The position numbers and the translations under genes were made by a program. 64,000 nt of DNA, taken from contig CAVTIR010000005.1 of the NCBI GenBank assembly GCA_963734665.1, forward strand, positions 1,302,001 through 1,366,000, in the 5' to 3' direction. Source of the stretch: Trebonia sp963734665. GTDB lineage: Bacteria > Actinomycetota > Actinomycetes > Streptosporangiales > Streptosporangiaceae. The notes beneath the pieces were generated by a model. That model did not search any database, was not told the origin of the DNA, and saw only the letters and a list, made by a program, of their open reading frames with translations. Shown here in pieces: positions 33,799 through 43,599 of this stretch (position 1 is its first letter; every line of letters starts with the position of its first letter).

Positions 33799-33916
33799 CC
33801 TATATCGACCTGTATAAAAAAACGAAAATGCGCGCAGCTAGCTCGCGTCAGCCTTGGCCATAGTTCCTGTGGTGGGCGCAGGGGGTAGGGGCGGTCGCCA
33901 GGAGTAGCGTGGTTTC

Positions 33917-35347
33917 ATGGCCACTATGACAGCGCAGGGCACGCCCGCTAGTGATCCGGAGCCGACGGTCTTCGTCCTTTTCGGGGCGACCGGAGACCTG
34001 TCGAAGCGGCTGGTGCTCCCCGCGTTCTACCGGCTGGCGCTCGAGGGGCTGCTGCCTGGGCAGTGGGTGCTGGTGGGGAACGGCCGTGGTGACGTGGCAC
34101 ACGAGGACTTCCGTGCTCACGTCCGCGAGGCGGTCACCGAATTCGGCACTAAGCCGGAGCAGCAGGACTGGGACGCCTTCGCCAAGCGGCTGTACTTCGC
34201 GGGCGGCGGCTTCAGCACCGACGACCCGGGCAGCCTGCTTGACGTCATTGGCGAGGCCCGCAATTTGCTGGGCGGCTCCCCGCAGCTCGTCCACTACCTG
34301 GCCGTTCCGCCCGTCGCCTTTGGCGAGCTGACGAAGGCGCTGGGCCAGCACGGGCTCGCCCAGGATAGCCGCGTGGTCTACGAGAAGCCGTTCGGCACGT
34401 CGCGTGATAATTTCCATGAGCTGGACCAGGTCGTCCACTCGGTCCTCGACGAGCAGCAGGTGTACCGGATCGACCATTTCCTCGGCAAGGAAGCCACTCA
34501 GGACCTGCACCTGCTGCGGTTCGGCAACGGGTCGTTCGCCGCGTGCTGGGACCGCGAGCACGTCGAGTCGGTGCAGATCGACGTGCCGGAGACGCTCGGC
34601 ATCAGTGACCGGGCGCAGTTCTACGACGCTACGGGCGCGGTGCTCGACATGCTGGTCACCCACCTGTTCCAGGTAGCCGCGGAGGTCGCCATGGAGCCCC
34701 CGGCCAGCCTGGGCGCGCTTGACCTCCAGGCCGCCAGGGAGGAAGTCATCAGCTCCTTCCGGCCCCTGGATACCGCCGAGGTGGTGCTCGGCCAGTTCGA
34801 CGGCTACCGGGATGTCCCCGGGGTCGATCCCCACTCAAACCGGGACACGTTCGTCGCCGCCACGCTGTGGATCGACAGCGACCGCTGGCGTGGCGTGCCT
34901 TTCTACCTGCGCACCGGCAAGCAGCTGGCCGCGTCGGCGCAGCACGTCAGCCTGATCTTGCGCGATCCACCCGGACCGCTCAACGGCCAGCTGCCCCGCG
35001 ACGCCAACGTGCTGTGCTTCTCCCTGGCCGGAGACGGCGCGATCGACCTTTCCCTGGTGGTCAAGAAGCCGGGCCCTGCGCTTGACCTCGACGTGGCACA
35101 CGCGAACATCCCGCTGGCCAGCCTGCCCGGCGCGGATCCGCTGCCGGCGTACGTCCGGCTGATCCACGACGTGCTCCTCGGCGACCGCTCGCTGTTCACC
35201 CGCCCGGACGGGCTCGCCGCGGTATGGGACGTCGCCCAGCCGCTGCTGTCCAGGCCGCCTCAGGTCCGCCCCTACGCGCCCGGATCCTGGGGGCCCGCCG
35301 AGGCACGAGACCTCATTGCGCCCGGGTACTGGCTCCTGGGCCAGTAG
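33917..35347 (+). CDS. zwf: Glucose-6-phosphate 1-dehydrogenase
   Basis: This 476-residue enzyme has the NADP-binding FGATGDLSKRLVLPAFYRL and the substrate/catalytic signature YRIDHFLGKEATQDL. It makes 6-phosphogluconolactone and NADPH at the head of the oxidative pentose phosphate route in the cytoplasm. It stands alone here, away from the usual tkt-tal-zwf-opcA cluster, so it may be a second copy. ATG 33917 is used; no strong ribosome site is seen, so a leaderless transcript is possible. Confidence 0.95.
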   Translation: MATMTAQGTPASDPEPTVFVLFGATGDLSKRLVLPAFYRLALEGLLPGQWVLVGNGRGDVAHEDFRAHVREAVTEFGTKPEQQDWDAFAKRLYFAGGGFSTDDPGSLLDVIGEARNLLGGSPQLVHYLAVPPVAFGELTKALGQHGLAQDSRVVYEKPFGTSRDNFHELDQVVHSVLDEQQVYRIDHFLGKEATQDLHLLRFGNGSFAACWDREHVESVQIDVPETLGISDRAQFYDATGAVLDMLVTHLFQVAAEVAMEPPASLGALDLQAAREEVISSFRPLDTAEVVLGQFDGYRDVPGVDPHSNRDTFVAATLWIDSDRWRGVPFYLRTGKQLAASAQHVSLILRDPPGPLNGQLPRDANVLCFSLAGDGAIDLSLVVKKPGPALDLDVAHANIPLASLPGADPLPAYVRLIHDVLLGDRSLFTRPDGLAAVWDVAQPLLSRPPQVRPYAPGSWGPAEARDLIAPGYWLLGQ

Positions 35348-35407
35348 GCGGGCGGGCCCGCGCCCAGCGCTGGCGGGCGGATCACCTGGCCTTGGTTAAG
35401 GCGCGGT

Positions 35408-35435
35408 CGCGCTGGTCACGAGCGTGACCAGCGCG
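35408..35435. terminator. Convergent terminator after zwf
   Basis: CGCGCTGGTCAC / GTGACCAGCGCG is a perfect 12-bp stem with a GAGC loop, 60 bases beyond zwf and 18 beyond the stop of the small minus-strand gene, so it can serve both. Confidence 0.85.
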
Positions 35436-35452
35436 GCCGCTGTTGTTGCCGA

Positions 35453-35629
35453 TCAGGTGAAGCCGACGTTCAGGATGAAGTGTCCGAGCCGCAGGTTCAG
35501 TACTGCGCCGCCGGCCCAATTCACGATGAACGCCAGAAGGATGATGGCGAGGATGACCACCACCAACCAGAAGAAGAACACGATGATTCCGGGAATCGCG
35601 TACCCGGCTACCGCTCTCGGTCTAGCCAC
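35453..35629 (-). CDS. Small single-span membrane protein, 58 residues
   Basis: The frame runs from GTG 35629 (GGAG four bases upstream) to TGA at 35453. It reads a basic N-terminus (VARPRAVAGYAIPG), a strong hydrophobic segment (IIVFFFWLVVVILAIILLAF), and a tail VNWAGGAVLNLRLGHFILNV. This hydrophobic order, the terminator just beyond the stop and the lack of any better gene on the other strand support it. It is too short for most gene finders. No family is recognised. Confidence 0.68.
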   Translation of the reverse strand: MARPRAVAGYAIPGIIVFFFWLVVVILAIILLAFIVNWAGGAVLNLRLGHFILNVGFT

Positions 35630-35864
35630 GGGCTCCAGCTACCCGCCGTCGCCCCACTTATGCCGATACGGCCCGGTTCCCCCGCGGCCGCCAGGCCCAC
35701 TGGTCACCTGGCCCTATCAGGGGCCCGATCACGAGGCAGGCGACCTCAGATAGCAGGGCACGCACCCGGACTGTCGCTGATTCGCCCGGTTTGCCCCGGT
35801 GGCCCTGATGCCTTCGGCGTGTAAGGCTGGTTAACGTAACAGTCACCACCGAAGGAGGACGGTC

Positions 35865-36065
35865 ATGGAAGCGACGATCGGCGACCAGATCTGTATTCAC
35901 GGGAACACCGTCGGACATGCCGACAAGCACGGCGAAATCGTTGAGGTGCGCGGAACTAGTGGCGAGCCGCCCTACCTGGTGCGCTTCGCGGATGGTCAGA
36001 CACGACTGCTTTTCCCTGGCCCGGATGCCGTCATTATCCCCAGGCAGGCCAGCCCGCAGCCCTGA
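35865..36065 (+). CDS. DUF1918 protein
   Basis: The 66-residue product has the DUF1918 pattern: GDQICIHGNTVGHADKHGEIVEVRG...GEPPYLVRFADGQTRLLFPGPDAVI. It is a small SH3-like beta-barrel of unknown role, common in actinobacteria. ATG 35865 follows GAAGGAGGA with ideal spacing. It appears monocistronic. A GTTAAC-containing AT-rich patch 30 bases upstream may be its promoter. Confidence 0.92.
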   Translation: MEATIGDQICIHGNTVGHADKHGEIVEVRGTSGEPPYLVRFADGQTRLLFPGPDAVIIPRQASPQP

Positions 36066-36210
36066 TGACGACCTGGGTGCTACCAGCGCGCCGTGGCCGT
36101 TGCACGCGCTGCCGTGTCATCACCGGAGCAATCGGAGTCCACCGAACGACTTGTGGTTTCACGGGTACTCGCCTCGCTGCTCGACACTGGCCGGCACCCG
36201 CAGCGGCGGT

Positions 36211-36747
36211 TTAGGCGAACCGGAAGCCGATGCCGAGGCTGCGGGTCACGGACCGGAGCCACAGCGTGGATGCGCCGATTCCGAGTGCGATGAGCGTAAT
36301 GGTGGTGATGGCCCAGACCGGGATGTAGGTGGTGAGCGGAACGGTCGCGAGCAGCACGCCGAGGCTGACGGCGAGCAGCAGGAACACGCCGCCCCACAGC
36401 ACGGTCACGTTCTGGAAGAAGCGGTGCAGTCGCTGCTGGTGGACGGCAGGGCAGCGCAGCCCGATTACCTCGGCGGCCAGGCGGGCTGCGATCGGGCTGC
36501 GGCCACGTGCCGTCCGGGCGAACAGCACGCACAGGGCGAGGTTCGCCAGCGGGAAGTGCAGCAGGAAGATCCACAGGTTCCCGGTGATGATCGCGGCGAG
36601 CGTCTGCACGGTGAGCACGATCAGCGAGATCGCCACGAGGCCGGGGACGGACCCGGTGACGAGCTTGCGGATGACGGCGGTAAGCCAGATGGCGCCGAGC
36701 ATGGCCCACAGGCCGGCGTCGCGACCCCCGAGCGCAGCGGCGAGCAC
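36211..36747 (-). CDS. Polytopic membrane protein, possibly VC0807-like
   Basis: The 178 residues from GTG 36747 contain five or six hydrophobic segments (LWAMLGAIWLTAVIRKLV, GLVAISLIVLTVQTLAAII, LWIFLLHFPLANLALCVLF, VLWGGVFLLLAVSLGVLLA, YIPVWAITTITLIALGIG). A conserved-looking loop HRFFQNVTVLWG resembles VC0807-type membrane proteins, whose function is unknown. The same frame stays open upstream for 75 codons and reads sensibly (KKLLRTVGWNIAESFGLPTG), but has no ATG, GTG or TTG, so the true start may be lost to a frameshift. Confidence 0.7.
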   Translation of the reverse strand: MLAAALGGRDAGLWAMLGAIWLTAVIRKLVTGSVPGLVAISLIVLTVQTLAAIITGNLWIFLLHFPLANLALCVLFARTARGRSPIAARLAAEVIGLRCPAVHQQRLHRFFQNVTVLWGGVFLLLAVSLGVLLATVPLTTYIPVWAITTITLIALGIGASTLWLRSVTRSLGIGFRFA

Positions 36748-37127
36748 GTAAGCGCCGGTCGGCAGCCCGAAGGATTCGGCGATATTCCAGCCGACCGTAC
36801 GCAGCAGCTTCTTTGGCCGGGGCAGTTCCAGGCACTCAGGCGAGGCGTCATCGCGAGCGCCTGGCTCGGCGACGGCGCGTCGTTCGAGGTCTGCGGTAAA
36901 CCGGGGCGTGAGCGTGACGGCCAGCTCCTTCGGTCCGGGGGCAGGCAGCTTCTCGCTGGTTAGCCAAGGGTACTACCCGCTGGCGCCGCGAACCTGCAGG
37001 AGCCGGAGAATTGCCGCAGGTCATGACGAGGTCGGAGACTGCCGATGCCTCGCCGACCCCGCGGTTGCACAGGGCTGGCGTCCGCAGGCGAAGAGTCTGA
37101 GTTCAAGCGTTGCGGCCTTACCGGGCG
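36748..37127. other. Open extension of the membrane gene and spacer
   Basis: From 36748 to 36972 the minus strand is open in frame with the membrane gene without a usable start codon. From about 36976 to 37127 no gene is seen; the sequence is the probable promoter and leader of the ferritin-like/VIT1 gene. Confidence 0.45.
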
Positions 37128-37166
37128 GAAGGCTCCCGTCTCCAGCCTCCGGTGACGGGAGCCTTC
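37128..37166 (+). promoter_or_regulatory. Leader hairpin upstream of the ferritin-like/VIT1 gene
   Basis: GAAGGCTCCCGTC (37128-37140) pairs perfectly with GACGGGAGCCTTC (37154-37166) across a 13-base loop, 60 bases before the start codon. It may be an attenuator or a terminator of a short leader. It matches no riboswitch class I can name. Confidence 0.6.
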
Positions 37167-37225
37167 GCATGTGACGCAGATCATGCTCGCGGTTCCGCGA
37201 AACCCTTGCCTGGAGGCCGTGTGAT

Positions 37226-38434
37226 GTGAGCCAGCCAACAGCCGGCCCCGAAATAGGGGCGAGAACCGGCTTGGTTGGAGTACATATGGATCGCGTGTTG
37301 AACTCGGACTCAGAGAACACTCAGGTTTCGGTCAAGCGCTGGCGTGAGCTGCTGGAAAGCGAACGGGACGCGGCGGCGCTGTACTCACGGCTGGCCGAGG
37401 AGGAGACCGGCGAGCGGCAGGAGATCTTCCGCGAGCTGGCGGAGACCGAGCTCAGGCATGCGGCGCACTGGACCGACAAGCTGCGGTCGGCGGGTGCCGA
37501 GGTGCCTGTTCCCGGCAGGCCGAGCCTGCGAACCCGGCTGCTCAGCGCGGCTGCGGGCAGGCTGTCAGTGCAAACGGTGCTGCCGCTCATCGAGCGGACC
37601 GAGCACGCTGACGCCGGCGTATACGACGACGAGCCCGACGCGCTGCCGGGCATGGCCGCGGACGAGCGCGAGCACGCGCGCACCCTCGCCCGGCTGGTCG
37701 ACGGCTCCTCGGGCAGCGATCCGGTCGCGCAGATCGCGCGGCGTGAGCGCTGGCACCGTGGAGACCGCTCCGGCGCGCTGCGCGCCGGGGTGTTCGGGGT
37801 CAGCGACGGGCTGGTGTCCAACACGGCCCTGGTGATGGGCTTCGCCGGCTCGGGGGCGTCGCACGCGGCCACCCTGCTGGCCGGGGTCGCTGGCCTGCTA
37901 GCGGGATCGTTCTCGATGGCGGCGGGCGAGTACATCTCCATGTCGAGTCAGCGCGAGATGTTCGAGCGGGAGATCTCGCTTGAGCGAGCGGAGCTCGAAG
38001 AGAAGCCCGACGAAGAGCGCGGCGAACTCGTGCTCATCTACCGGGCTAAGGGCCTGGCCCAGCCGGACGCGGAGCGGCTAGCCGACAAGATAATGGCCGA
38101 TCGCTCCGTGGCGCTGGACACGCTGGCCAGGGAGGAGCTGGGACTTGACCCGGGCCAGCTGGGCTCGCCATGGGTTTCGGCGGCCTCCAGCCTGTTCTCC
38201 TTCGCGATCGGCGCATTCGTCGTGGTGCTGCCGTACCTCATCGGCAGTGGCACGGCCGCCCTGCTCGTCGCTATCTTCCTGGCACTGGCCGCCATGTTCG
38301 GCGTGGGCGCCACCATAGGCGCCCTGAACGGCAGGTCAGCCGTCCGCATGGGACTGCGCCAGATGGCCGTCGGGGCGCTGGCCGCAGCCGTGACCTTTGG
38401 CGTCGGCCACCTCATAGGTGCTCACGTGTCGTAA
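37226..38434 (+). CDS. Ferritin-like/VIT1 fusion, MbfA-type metal exporter
   Basis: This 402-residue protein has an N-terminal ferritin-like (rubrerythrin) domain with ExxH motifs (ETELRHAAHW, DEREHARTLARL). A VIT1/CCC1 transporter domain follows from about residue 180 (GVFGVSDGLVSNTALVMGFAG, then ASLLAGSFSMAAGEYIS-like LLAGSFSMAAGEYIS, and three C-terminal membrane helices). Related MbfA proteins export iron or manganese and protect against peroxide. GTG 37226 follows GGAGG with a 9-base spacer. The 3' end overlaps the convergent membrane protein gene by about 100 bases. Confidence 0.88.
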   Translation: MSQPTAGPEIGARTGLVGVHMDRVLNSDSENTQVSVKRWRELLESERDAAALYSRLAEEETGERQEIFRELAETELRHAAHWTDKLRSAGAEVPVPGRPSLRTRLLSAAAGRLSVQTVLPLIERTEHADAGVYDDEPDALPGMAADEREHARTLARLVDGSSGSDPVAQIARRERWHRGDRSGALRAGVFGVSDGLVSNTALVMGFAGSGASHAATLLAGVAGLLAGSFSMAAGEYISMSSQREMFEREISLERAELEEKPDEERGELVLIYRAKGLAQPDAERLADKIMADRSVALDTLAREELGLDPGQLGSPWVSAASSLFSFAIGAFVVVLPYLIGSGTAALLVAIFLALAAMFGVGATIGALNGRSAVRMGLRQMAVGALAAAVTFGVGHLIGAHVS

Positions 38435-40267
38435 CGCCCCTGGTGGAGTCCGCCAGGCGAGCAGTTGTCCGTCCTGGATGGCAGGCTTGCCGAGAAGGCT
38501 GATGAGGAACCGCCCGAGCGGCGTCCCAGGGCTGGTGTCCGCGACAACAGCAGCCGGGTGCCAGTAGCCGAGCGCGAGCTGGAAGGCCGTGTCACAGCCG
38601 CTGATGGAGGCGGGGCCCTGCCATAGCGCGTCGAGGCACGCCACAGTGCGGGCGGTGAACGGCGGGCCCCAGTAGGCGTCGTAGGCGTGCCCGGTCGAAT
38701 CGGGGCCGAGGAACCAGCCCGCGACCAGCTCGCCTGGCTCACCGGTGTCGGCCTGCCAGAGCATCGCCTCGCCTTGCTGCGAGTACGGGAGGGGCACAAC
38801 GAGCGCGCTCGCGTTCGGCGACAGGTGCAGACGCGTAAAGACGGCGTCCCAGCCGGCCGGGACCTGCGCGCCGGGTATCGCTGCCACCGGACGCGGCACC
38901 AGCGGTAGGACGGCGAGCAGCGCGACAACGACCGGCGCGGCGCGGCGCAGGGGGGCGGCCGTCCGCGGTGCCGAGGACCGGGCCAGGTCGAGCCCGAACG
39001 CCAGCACCGCTGCGGCCGCGCCGTCCGCGATGATGGAGATCCGGCTGGGAAACGTGTCGCCAAGCAGCGGCAGGCTCTGCAGCCAGTGGAATGGCAGCAG
39101 CGGTCCGTTAACGCCGAGCGACAGCGCTTCGAGCACTACCCAGGTGACGCCTGCGGACCGGACCCGCAGGTCGCGCCAGTACCAGATGGTGATCCCCGCG
39201 ACGAGGATCAGCAGCGGCGGGCCAAGGTACGCGAGGTATTCCGCTGAGGTGGCCCCGTGGCTAGCGGCGTAGGCGGCGCTGGAGGCGGTATGGAAGAGCA
39301 GCTGGGCCTGGGGGTTCACGAACGCGCCGAGGGGGTTCCCGTGCTTGGCGATGTACCAGGGGGTGCCGTACTCGGTGAGCGGGCCGCGGAACTGTGTCCA
39401 CAGGGCGTAGGCGCAGATCAGCAGCGCGACCGCGGCACCGACGCCCAGGCCGAGGGCCGTCCCGCCCAGCCGGGCTCGCACGGCCGACGGACGGCTCGCG
39501 CCCAGCACCGCCACCAGGACCAGGCTCGCGATGGCGACGTCGGTGAGCATCTCTTCCCCGGTGAACAGCTGCGCGGCGGCGAGCAGCCCCAGCCGGGCCC
39601 CTGCCGCGAGCGGGCTGCCGCGCCCGGTGATGATCGACGCCACCGCCTCGATCATCAGGGGCGTCAGCAGGGCGAACTGCATTCCGTAGTGGTCGATGCC
39701 CGCGTTCAGCATGCCGGGGGAGAAGCCGAACACAGCGCCGCCAAGACCGCCTGCCAGCACGCTGGCGCCGTGCCGCCGCAGCAGCCAGTACATGGCCGCG
39801 GCCGAGCCCGCGTACCCGAGCGTTAGCAGGACCGTGAGGCCGGCCAGCGGGCCAGCGAGCAGCGTGACCGGCGTCAGTGCCACTGCGGGAAACAGCACCG
39901 AGTTGTTCCACATCAGGGGGATGCCGTGTGGGGCGTTCAGCGCCGTGGTGACCAGTGCGGGCAGGTGCCCGTGGGCGATGGCGTCCGCGGCGTACCGCAT
40001 GAACCAGGCCATCAGGTCGTTGTCGGCCGGTCCTGGATCGCCCACCGCGGACATCGTGCCAAGCCCGCGCCACAGCCGCCAGTTCAGGGCGAATGCGGTG
40101 GCTAGGTAGACGAAGGCGGCGAGTAGCCCAGGGTGGCGCAGGACCCAGTTCCGGGTGTCGCCACGCTTCGCGGCCGTGCCTGTGTCCGCCTCGGGCAGCG
40201 CAGTCCCCACCGCCACCGCACCTCTCTTGGAACCCAGGCCTAACGAATCGGGGTCAGAGTACAGCAA
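38336..40267 (-). CDS. Large polytopic membrane protein, GT-C glycosyltransferase-like
   Basis: About twelve membrane helices are visible (for example LLAAFVYLATAFALNW, LAGLTVLLTLGYAGSAAAMYWLL, LGVGAAVALLICAYALW), with a first outer loop carrying acidic residues (VGDPGPADNDLMAWF), and a soluble C-terminal part. This is the usual build of GT-C enzymes, which use polyprenyl-phosphate sugars to modify surface glycans or proteins. The substrate cannot be read. TTG 40267 gives 643 residues; GTG 40216, after AGAGG, is more likely. The last 35 codons lie in antisense to the VIT1 gene and look unlike a natural C-terminus. Confidence 0.75.
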   Translation of the reverse strand: MLYSDPDSLGLGSKRGAVAVGTALPEADTGTAAKRGDTRNWVLRHPGLLAAFVYLATAFALNWRLWRGLGTMSAVGDPGPADNDLMAWFMRYAADAIAHGHLPALVTTALNAPHGIPLMWNNSVLFPAVALTPVTLLAGPLAGLTVLLTLGYAGSAAAMYWLLRRHGASVLAGGLGGAVFGFSPGMLNAGIDHYGMQFALLTPLMIEAVASIITGRGSPLAAGARLGLLAAAQLFTGEEMLTDVAIASLVLVAVLGASRPSAVRARLGGTALGLGVGAAVALLICAYALWTQFRGPLTEYGTPWYIAKHGNPLGAFVNPQAQLLFHTASSAAYAASHGATSAEYLAYLGPPLLILVAGITIWYWRDLRVRSAGVTWVVLEALSLGVNGPLLPFHWLQSLPLLGDTFPSRISIIADGAAAAVLAFGLDLARSSAPRTAAPLRRAAPVVVALLAVLPLVPRPVAAIPGAQVPAGWDAVFTRLHLSPNASALVVPLPYSQQGEAMLWQADTGEPGELVAGWFLGPDSTGHAYDAYWGPPFTARTVACLDALWQGPASISGCDTAFQLALGYWHPAAVVADTSPGTPLGRFLISLLGKPAIQDGQLLAWRTPPGALRHVSTYEVADAKGHGCGQRPDGHLAQSHADG

Positions 40268-40386
40268 ACTACTACGAATAGCTACAGTCAGTCGTCTACC
40301 CGGTCAGAATCGGCAAAACGTGACAGATCACCACATGAATTAGCAAACGGTGTCGTGCACGTCGGCGATTTCGGTACGAAGAATCC

Positions 40387-43300
40387 TCATTCCGAACGGA
40401 TCGTGGTTTCACCACTAAGACCGGCCCAGCCTCGCCGGGGCGCTCGACGGCACAGGCGCGCTTGAACCTGGGCAGCGCCACATTGCCTAGGCCGCCTGCG
40501 CGGTCGAACGTGTAACAGGGGAAGCTCGACGCGCAGGCTGGTCCCTGCTCCCCGCGGGCTGTCGAGGAAGATCCGGCCGCCGATCGCCTCCACCCGGTCT
40601 TTCAGGCCGGTCAGTCCGGTTCCCATAGTGAAGTCGGCGCCGCCGTCGCCGTCGTCCCGGACGGAGACGCGCAAGGCGTCACCGGCGACCTGGAGCTCAA
40701 CGCTGACCGCCGAGGCGCGGGCATGCTTGGTCGCGTTGGTCAGCGCCTCGGCCACGACGTAGTAGGCGCTGACTTCAACCTGGTCGGGCAGTCGTCCCGT
40801 GGCAGGTAGCGTGAGGTCCACGGGAACCGGGGAGCGCCGGGCCAGCGCCCGCAGCGCGGGGCGCAGGCCGCCGTCGGCGAGGATGGCGGGGTGGATGCCG
40901 CGGGCGATCTCGCGTAGCTCCCCCAGCGCGGCGGCTAGCCCGGCTTCGATGTGCTCGAGGTCCGCGCCCAACTCACGCTGCTCGGGCAGGACAGCCGCCC
41001 GGGCCCCGCGCAGCTGAAGCTCCAGCGAGACCAGCCGCTGCTGGGCGCCGTCGTGCAGGTCCCGCTCGATCCGGCGGCGCGCCTGGTCGGCGGCGGCCAC
41101 GACGCGCGCCCGCGCGGCGGTCACCTCAGCCTGCGCCTGGGCGTTGGCGATCGTGGTCGCCACCAGCTCGGTGAAGCCCGCCAGCCGCTCCTCGGTGTCG
41201 GGTGGCAGCAACTCCTCGCGGGTGAATGCCACGACCATGGAACCCCACAGCCGGCCCTCGACGCTGACTGGCACGCCCACCGATGAGCGCAGCCGCCAGT
41301 CGTGGCTGGCGACCTGACCGATCACCCCGGAGTAGTCCCTGTAGTCGAAGCGGGCCGGCTGGCCCGTCTGGTACACCTGCGTCGTCACGTTGTGCCCGCC
41401 GAGCGGCAGCCGTCCGCCGACAGGGGTCGGCGGGGGCGCGCCCGTCCTGATCCACGCGCCTATGACTTCGAGGTCCACCGTGTAGTAGCGGAGCAGGATC
41501 GCGGAATCAGCCGCCAGCAGCCGGCCGACCTCCTCGGCCACCAAGGCGAACACCTGCTTCGGCGGTGCCGCCCGGGCCACTAGCGTGGCCACCCGCCGCA
41601 ACGCAGCCTGCTCGTCAGCGATCCGGCGGAACCCGGCGTACAGCTGGGCGTTGTCCAGGGAGACGGCGAGCTGGCCGGCGATGAGGTGAACGGCGTCGAG
41701 CCGTGCGGTGGTGAAGGCGCCGCGGATCAGCCGGTTTTCCAGCAGCAGCACCGCCCGCAGCGCGCCACGGCTGACGACCGGCACCGCGAGCAGCGAGCAC
41801 GAGGCGACATCGGCGAAGTACGGGTCGCGGGCGAATCGGTCGTCGGCCGTGGCGTCGGCCACGACAAGCGGTTCCCGCGTCCGCTCCGCGTAGCGCAGCA
41901 CCGACATTGGCGCCGCGCTTTGCTGGTCGTCGCCGCCGGCCGGTACCCTGCTGCTGCCGTCTGGCACGGGCAGCCAGTCCTGCCGGTCCTCGTCCCAGGG
42001 CAGCAGCTGGACGCCGGTAGCGCCGGTCATCGCGCCGAGCACCTCGGCCACCGTCGCGTGCAGCCGTCCGATGCTCGTCTCCGAGCTCAGCGCCTGGGAC
42101 GCCGACACGATGCCGAGCAGGTCGATCGTTCCCGTGGTGACCACACCGCCGCGGTGGGAAAGATCATCGGGCTGGCGGGGGCTATTCCCGGCGGTCGCAG
42201 CAGCTGGCGGCCGCAGGGCCGGGTGGGCCCAGTCCAGCTGACCGGCTTTGGCGGTCGCGCCCCAGGCCAGGTACTCCTGGCGGGCCTGGGCGATCAGGTC
42301 GTGGCCGGCGTGGTCCAGGCCGTGGGCGAGGTAGAAGCGGGCGGCGTGCTCGGCGATCAGGGCCCGGTGCCAGGGCCGCTGGCGCTGGGCGGCCTCGTGC
42401 CGGGCGGCGTCGAAGGCCAGGGCGGCGGCGCGGAAGTCGCCGGCCGCCCATGCCCGCTCGGCCTCGACCAGCCGCAGCAGGTGCAGGAAGTTGCCGGGCG
42501 CGTCCGCGGCGCGTTCGGCCAGCCACCGGGTCACCTCGTCCAGCTCGGCCAGCAGGCCGCCGCGCTCGTCGCCATCGGCGGCGCGGGCCTGCCCGGCCAC
42601 GGCCAGCGCGCGCAGCAGCCGGGCGACGGCGGTCGGGTAGAGGCCGGGGAGCAGCGGAACCAGCGGCATCGCGGCCACGGTGTGCCGCTCAAGGCCGGCC
42701 TGATCGCCGAAGATGGCGGCGGCGGTCGCATGACTGAGATGAGCGAAAAGTTGTGCCACCGGGTTGCCGGCGTACTTGTCGGCGTAAACCGCCTCACCGG
42801 CCGCGGCCGTGCTTTCGCCAAGTAGCACGTCAGCAAGCCACCGGTAGGGGTCGAGCACCTGAGCGGACTGCTCGCTGCCGGTCCGGCGCACAAAGGCCAC
42901 CGCCGCTTCCGCCTCGGCGAGGTAGCGCTTCAATGGCACGCAGTCCAGCATGCCCGGCAACGACGCACAGTACGTGTAGCCGACGTCGGCCAGGTCGCCC
43001 GCCGCGATCAGTCCCTCCCTTACCCGCTGACCCATGTGGACACTGTTTTCGATCGGCTCGGCCCAGCAACTGAGGAAAGCGAATAGCATGCGTACCTGGG
43101 AGGTGCCGGGCTCGTAGCCGCGGGCTTCGCCCAGCGCCAGGATCCGCCGTGCCGCCCGGTACGCGGCGGCGTAGTCGCCGCGCAGCGCCACAGCACCGAA
43201 GGCGGTGTAGGTCGCCGGGCCGACCAGGGCAGGGGCGGGGCCGTGCTCGAGGCAGATCCGCAGTGCTTCCAGGCCCAGCCAGGCGACCGTGGCCTGGTCG

Positions 43301-43599
43301 CCTACCACGTAGGCCGCGGACTGGGTCGCGTTGATCAGGGCGGACGCGGCGAGCAGCGTGGGGTCGGTGAGGTCCGGCCGGGCCAGGTCGTCGGCGGCTT
43401 CGGTGTGGTCCAGCCACTGGTACAGGTAGCCGAACTGGTGGTCAAGCTCGGCCGCGAGCTGGTCCGCGGCCGGGACGGTGATGCCGAGTTCACGCAGCGA
43501 CACCAGGCCGAGCCGCAGCGCCTCAGCGAAACGGGTCCGGTGGGTCAGGCTGCGCACCTGGAGTGCCGTCGCGTGCGCGCGGTCCGCGCGGCGGGGCAC
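40387..43599 (-). pseudogene. Trifunctional kinase gene, 3' segment: TPR, GAF domains and histidine kinase
   Basis: This 1,070-codon open segment is the C-terminal part of one gene spanning 40387-45947. It begins with a TPR-like helical region (residues 1-480), then two GAF domains (the first about 510-680 with RFARDPYFADVASCSLLAVPVVSRGAL in pieces, the second about 700-850). A HisKA_3 domain carries the phospho-acceptor histidine in RDLHDGAQQRLVSLELQL, and a HATPase domain has EALTNATKHARAS and DDGDGGADFTMGTGL. Such proteins autophosphorylate and signal to a LuxR-type response regulator, none of which is adjacent. The last 40 residues after VELPLLHV are Arg-rich and end inside a dispersed repeat, so the natural C-terminus may be altered. 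Confidence 0.85.
40391..40410. repeat. Dispersed palindromic repeat, half copy 3
   Basis: TCCGAACGGATCGTGGTTTC repeats the right arm and right flank of copy 1 (CCCGAACGGATTCGTGGTTCC) with small changes. The left arm is missing. It forms the last codons of the trifunctional kinase gene on the minus strand, so the repeat reaches into a coding end. Confidence 0.5.

Noticed and set aside
35424..35753. A 109-codon plus-strand frame after zwf
   Set aside because: It overlaps the small membrane gene on the other strand, is Met/Thr/Lys-rich nonsense and has no ribosome site.
36976..37225. A manganese, cobalamin or thiamine riboswitch before the VIT1 gene
   Set aside because: None of the conserved core boxes of these classes could be found; only a hairpin is supported.
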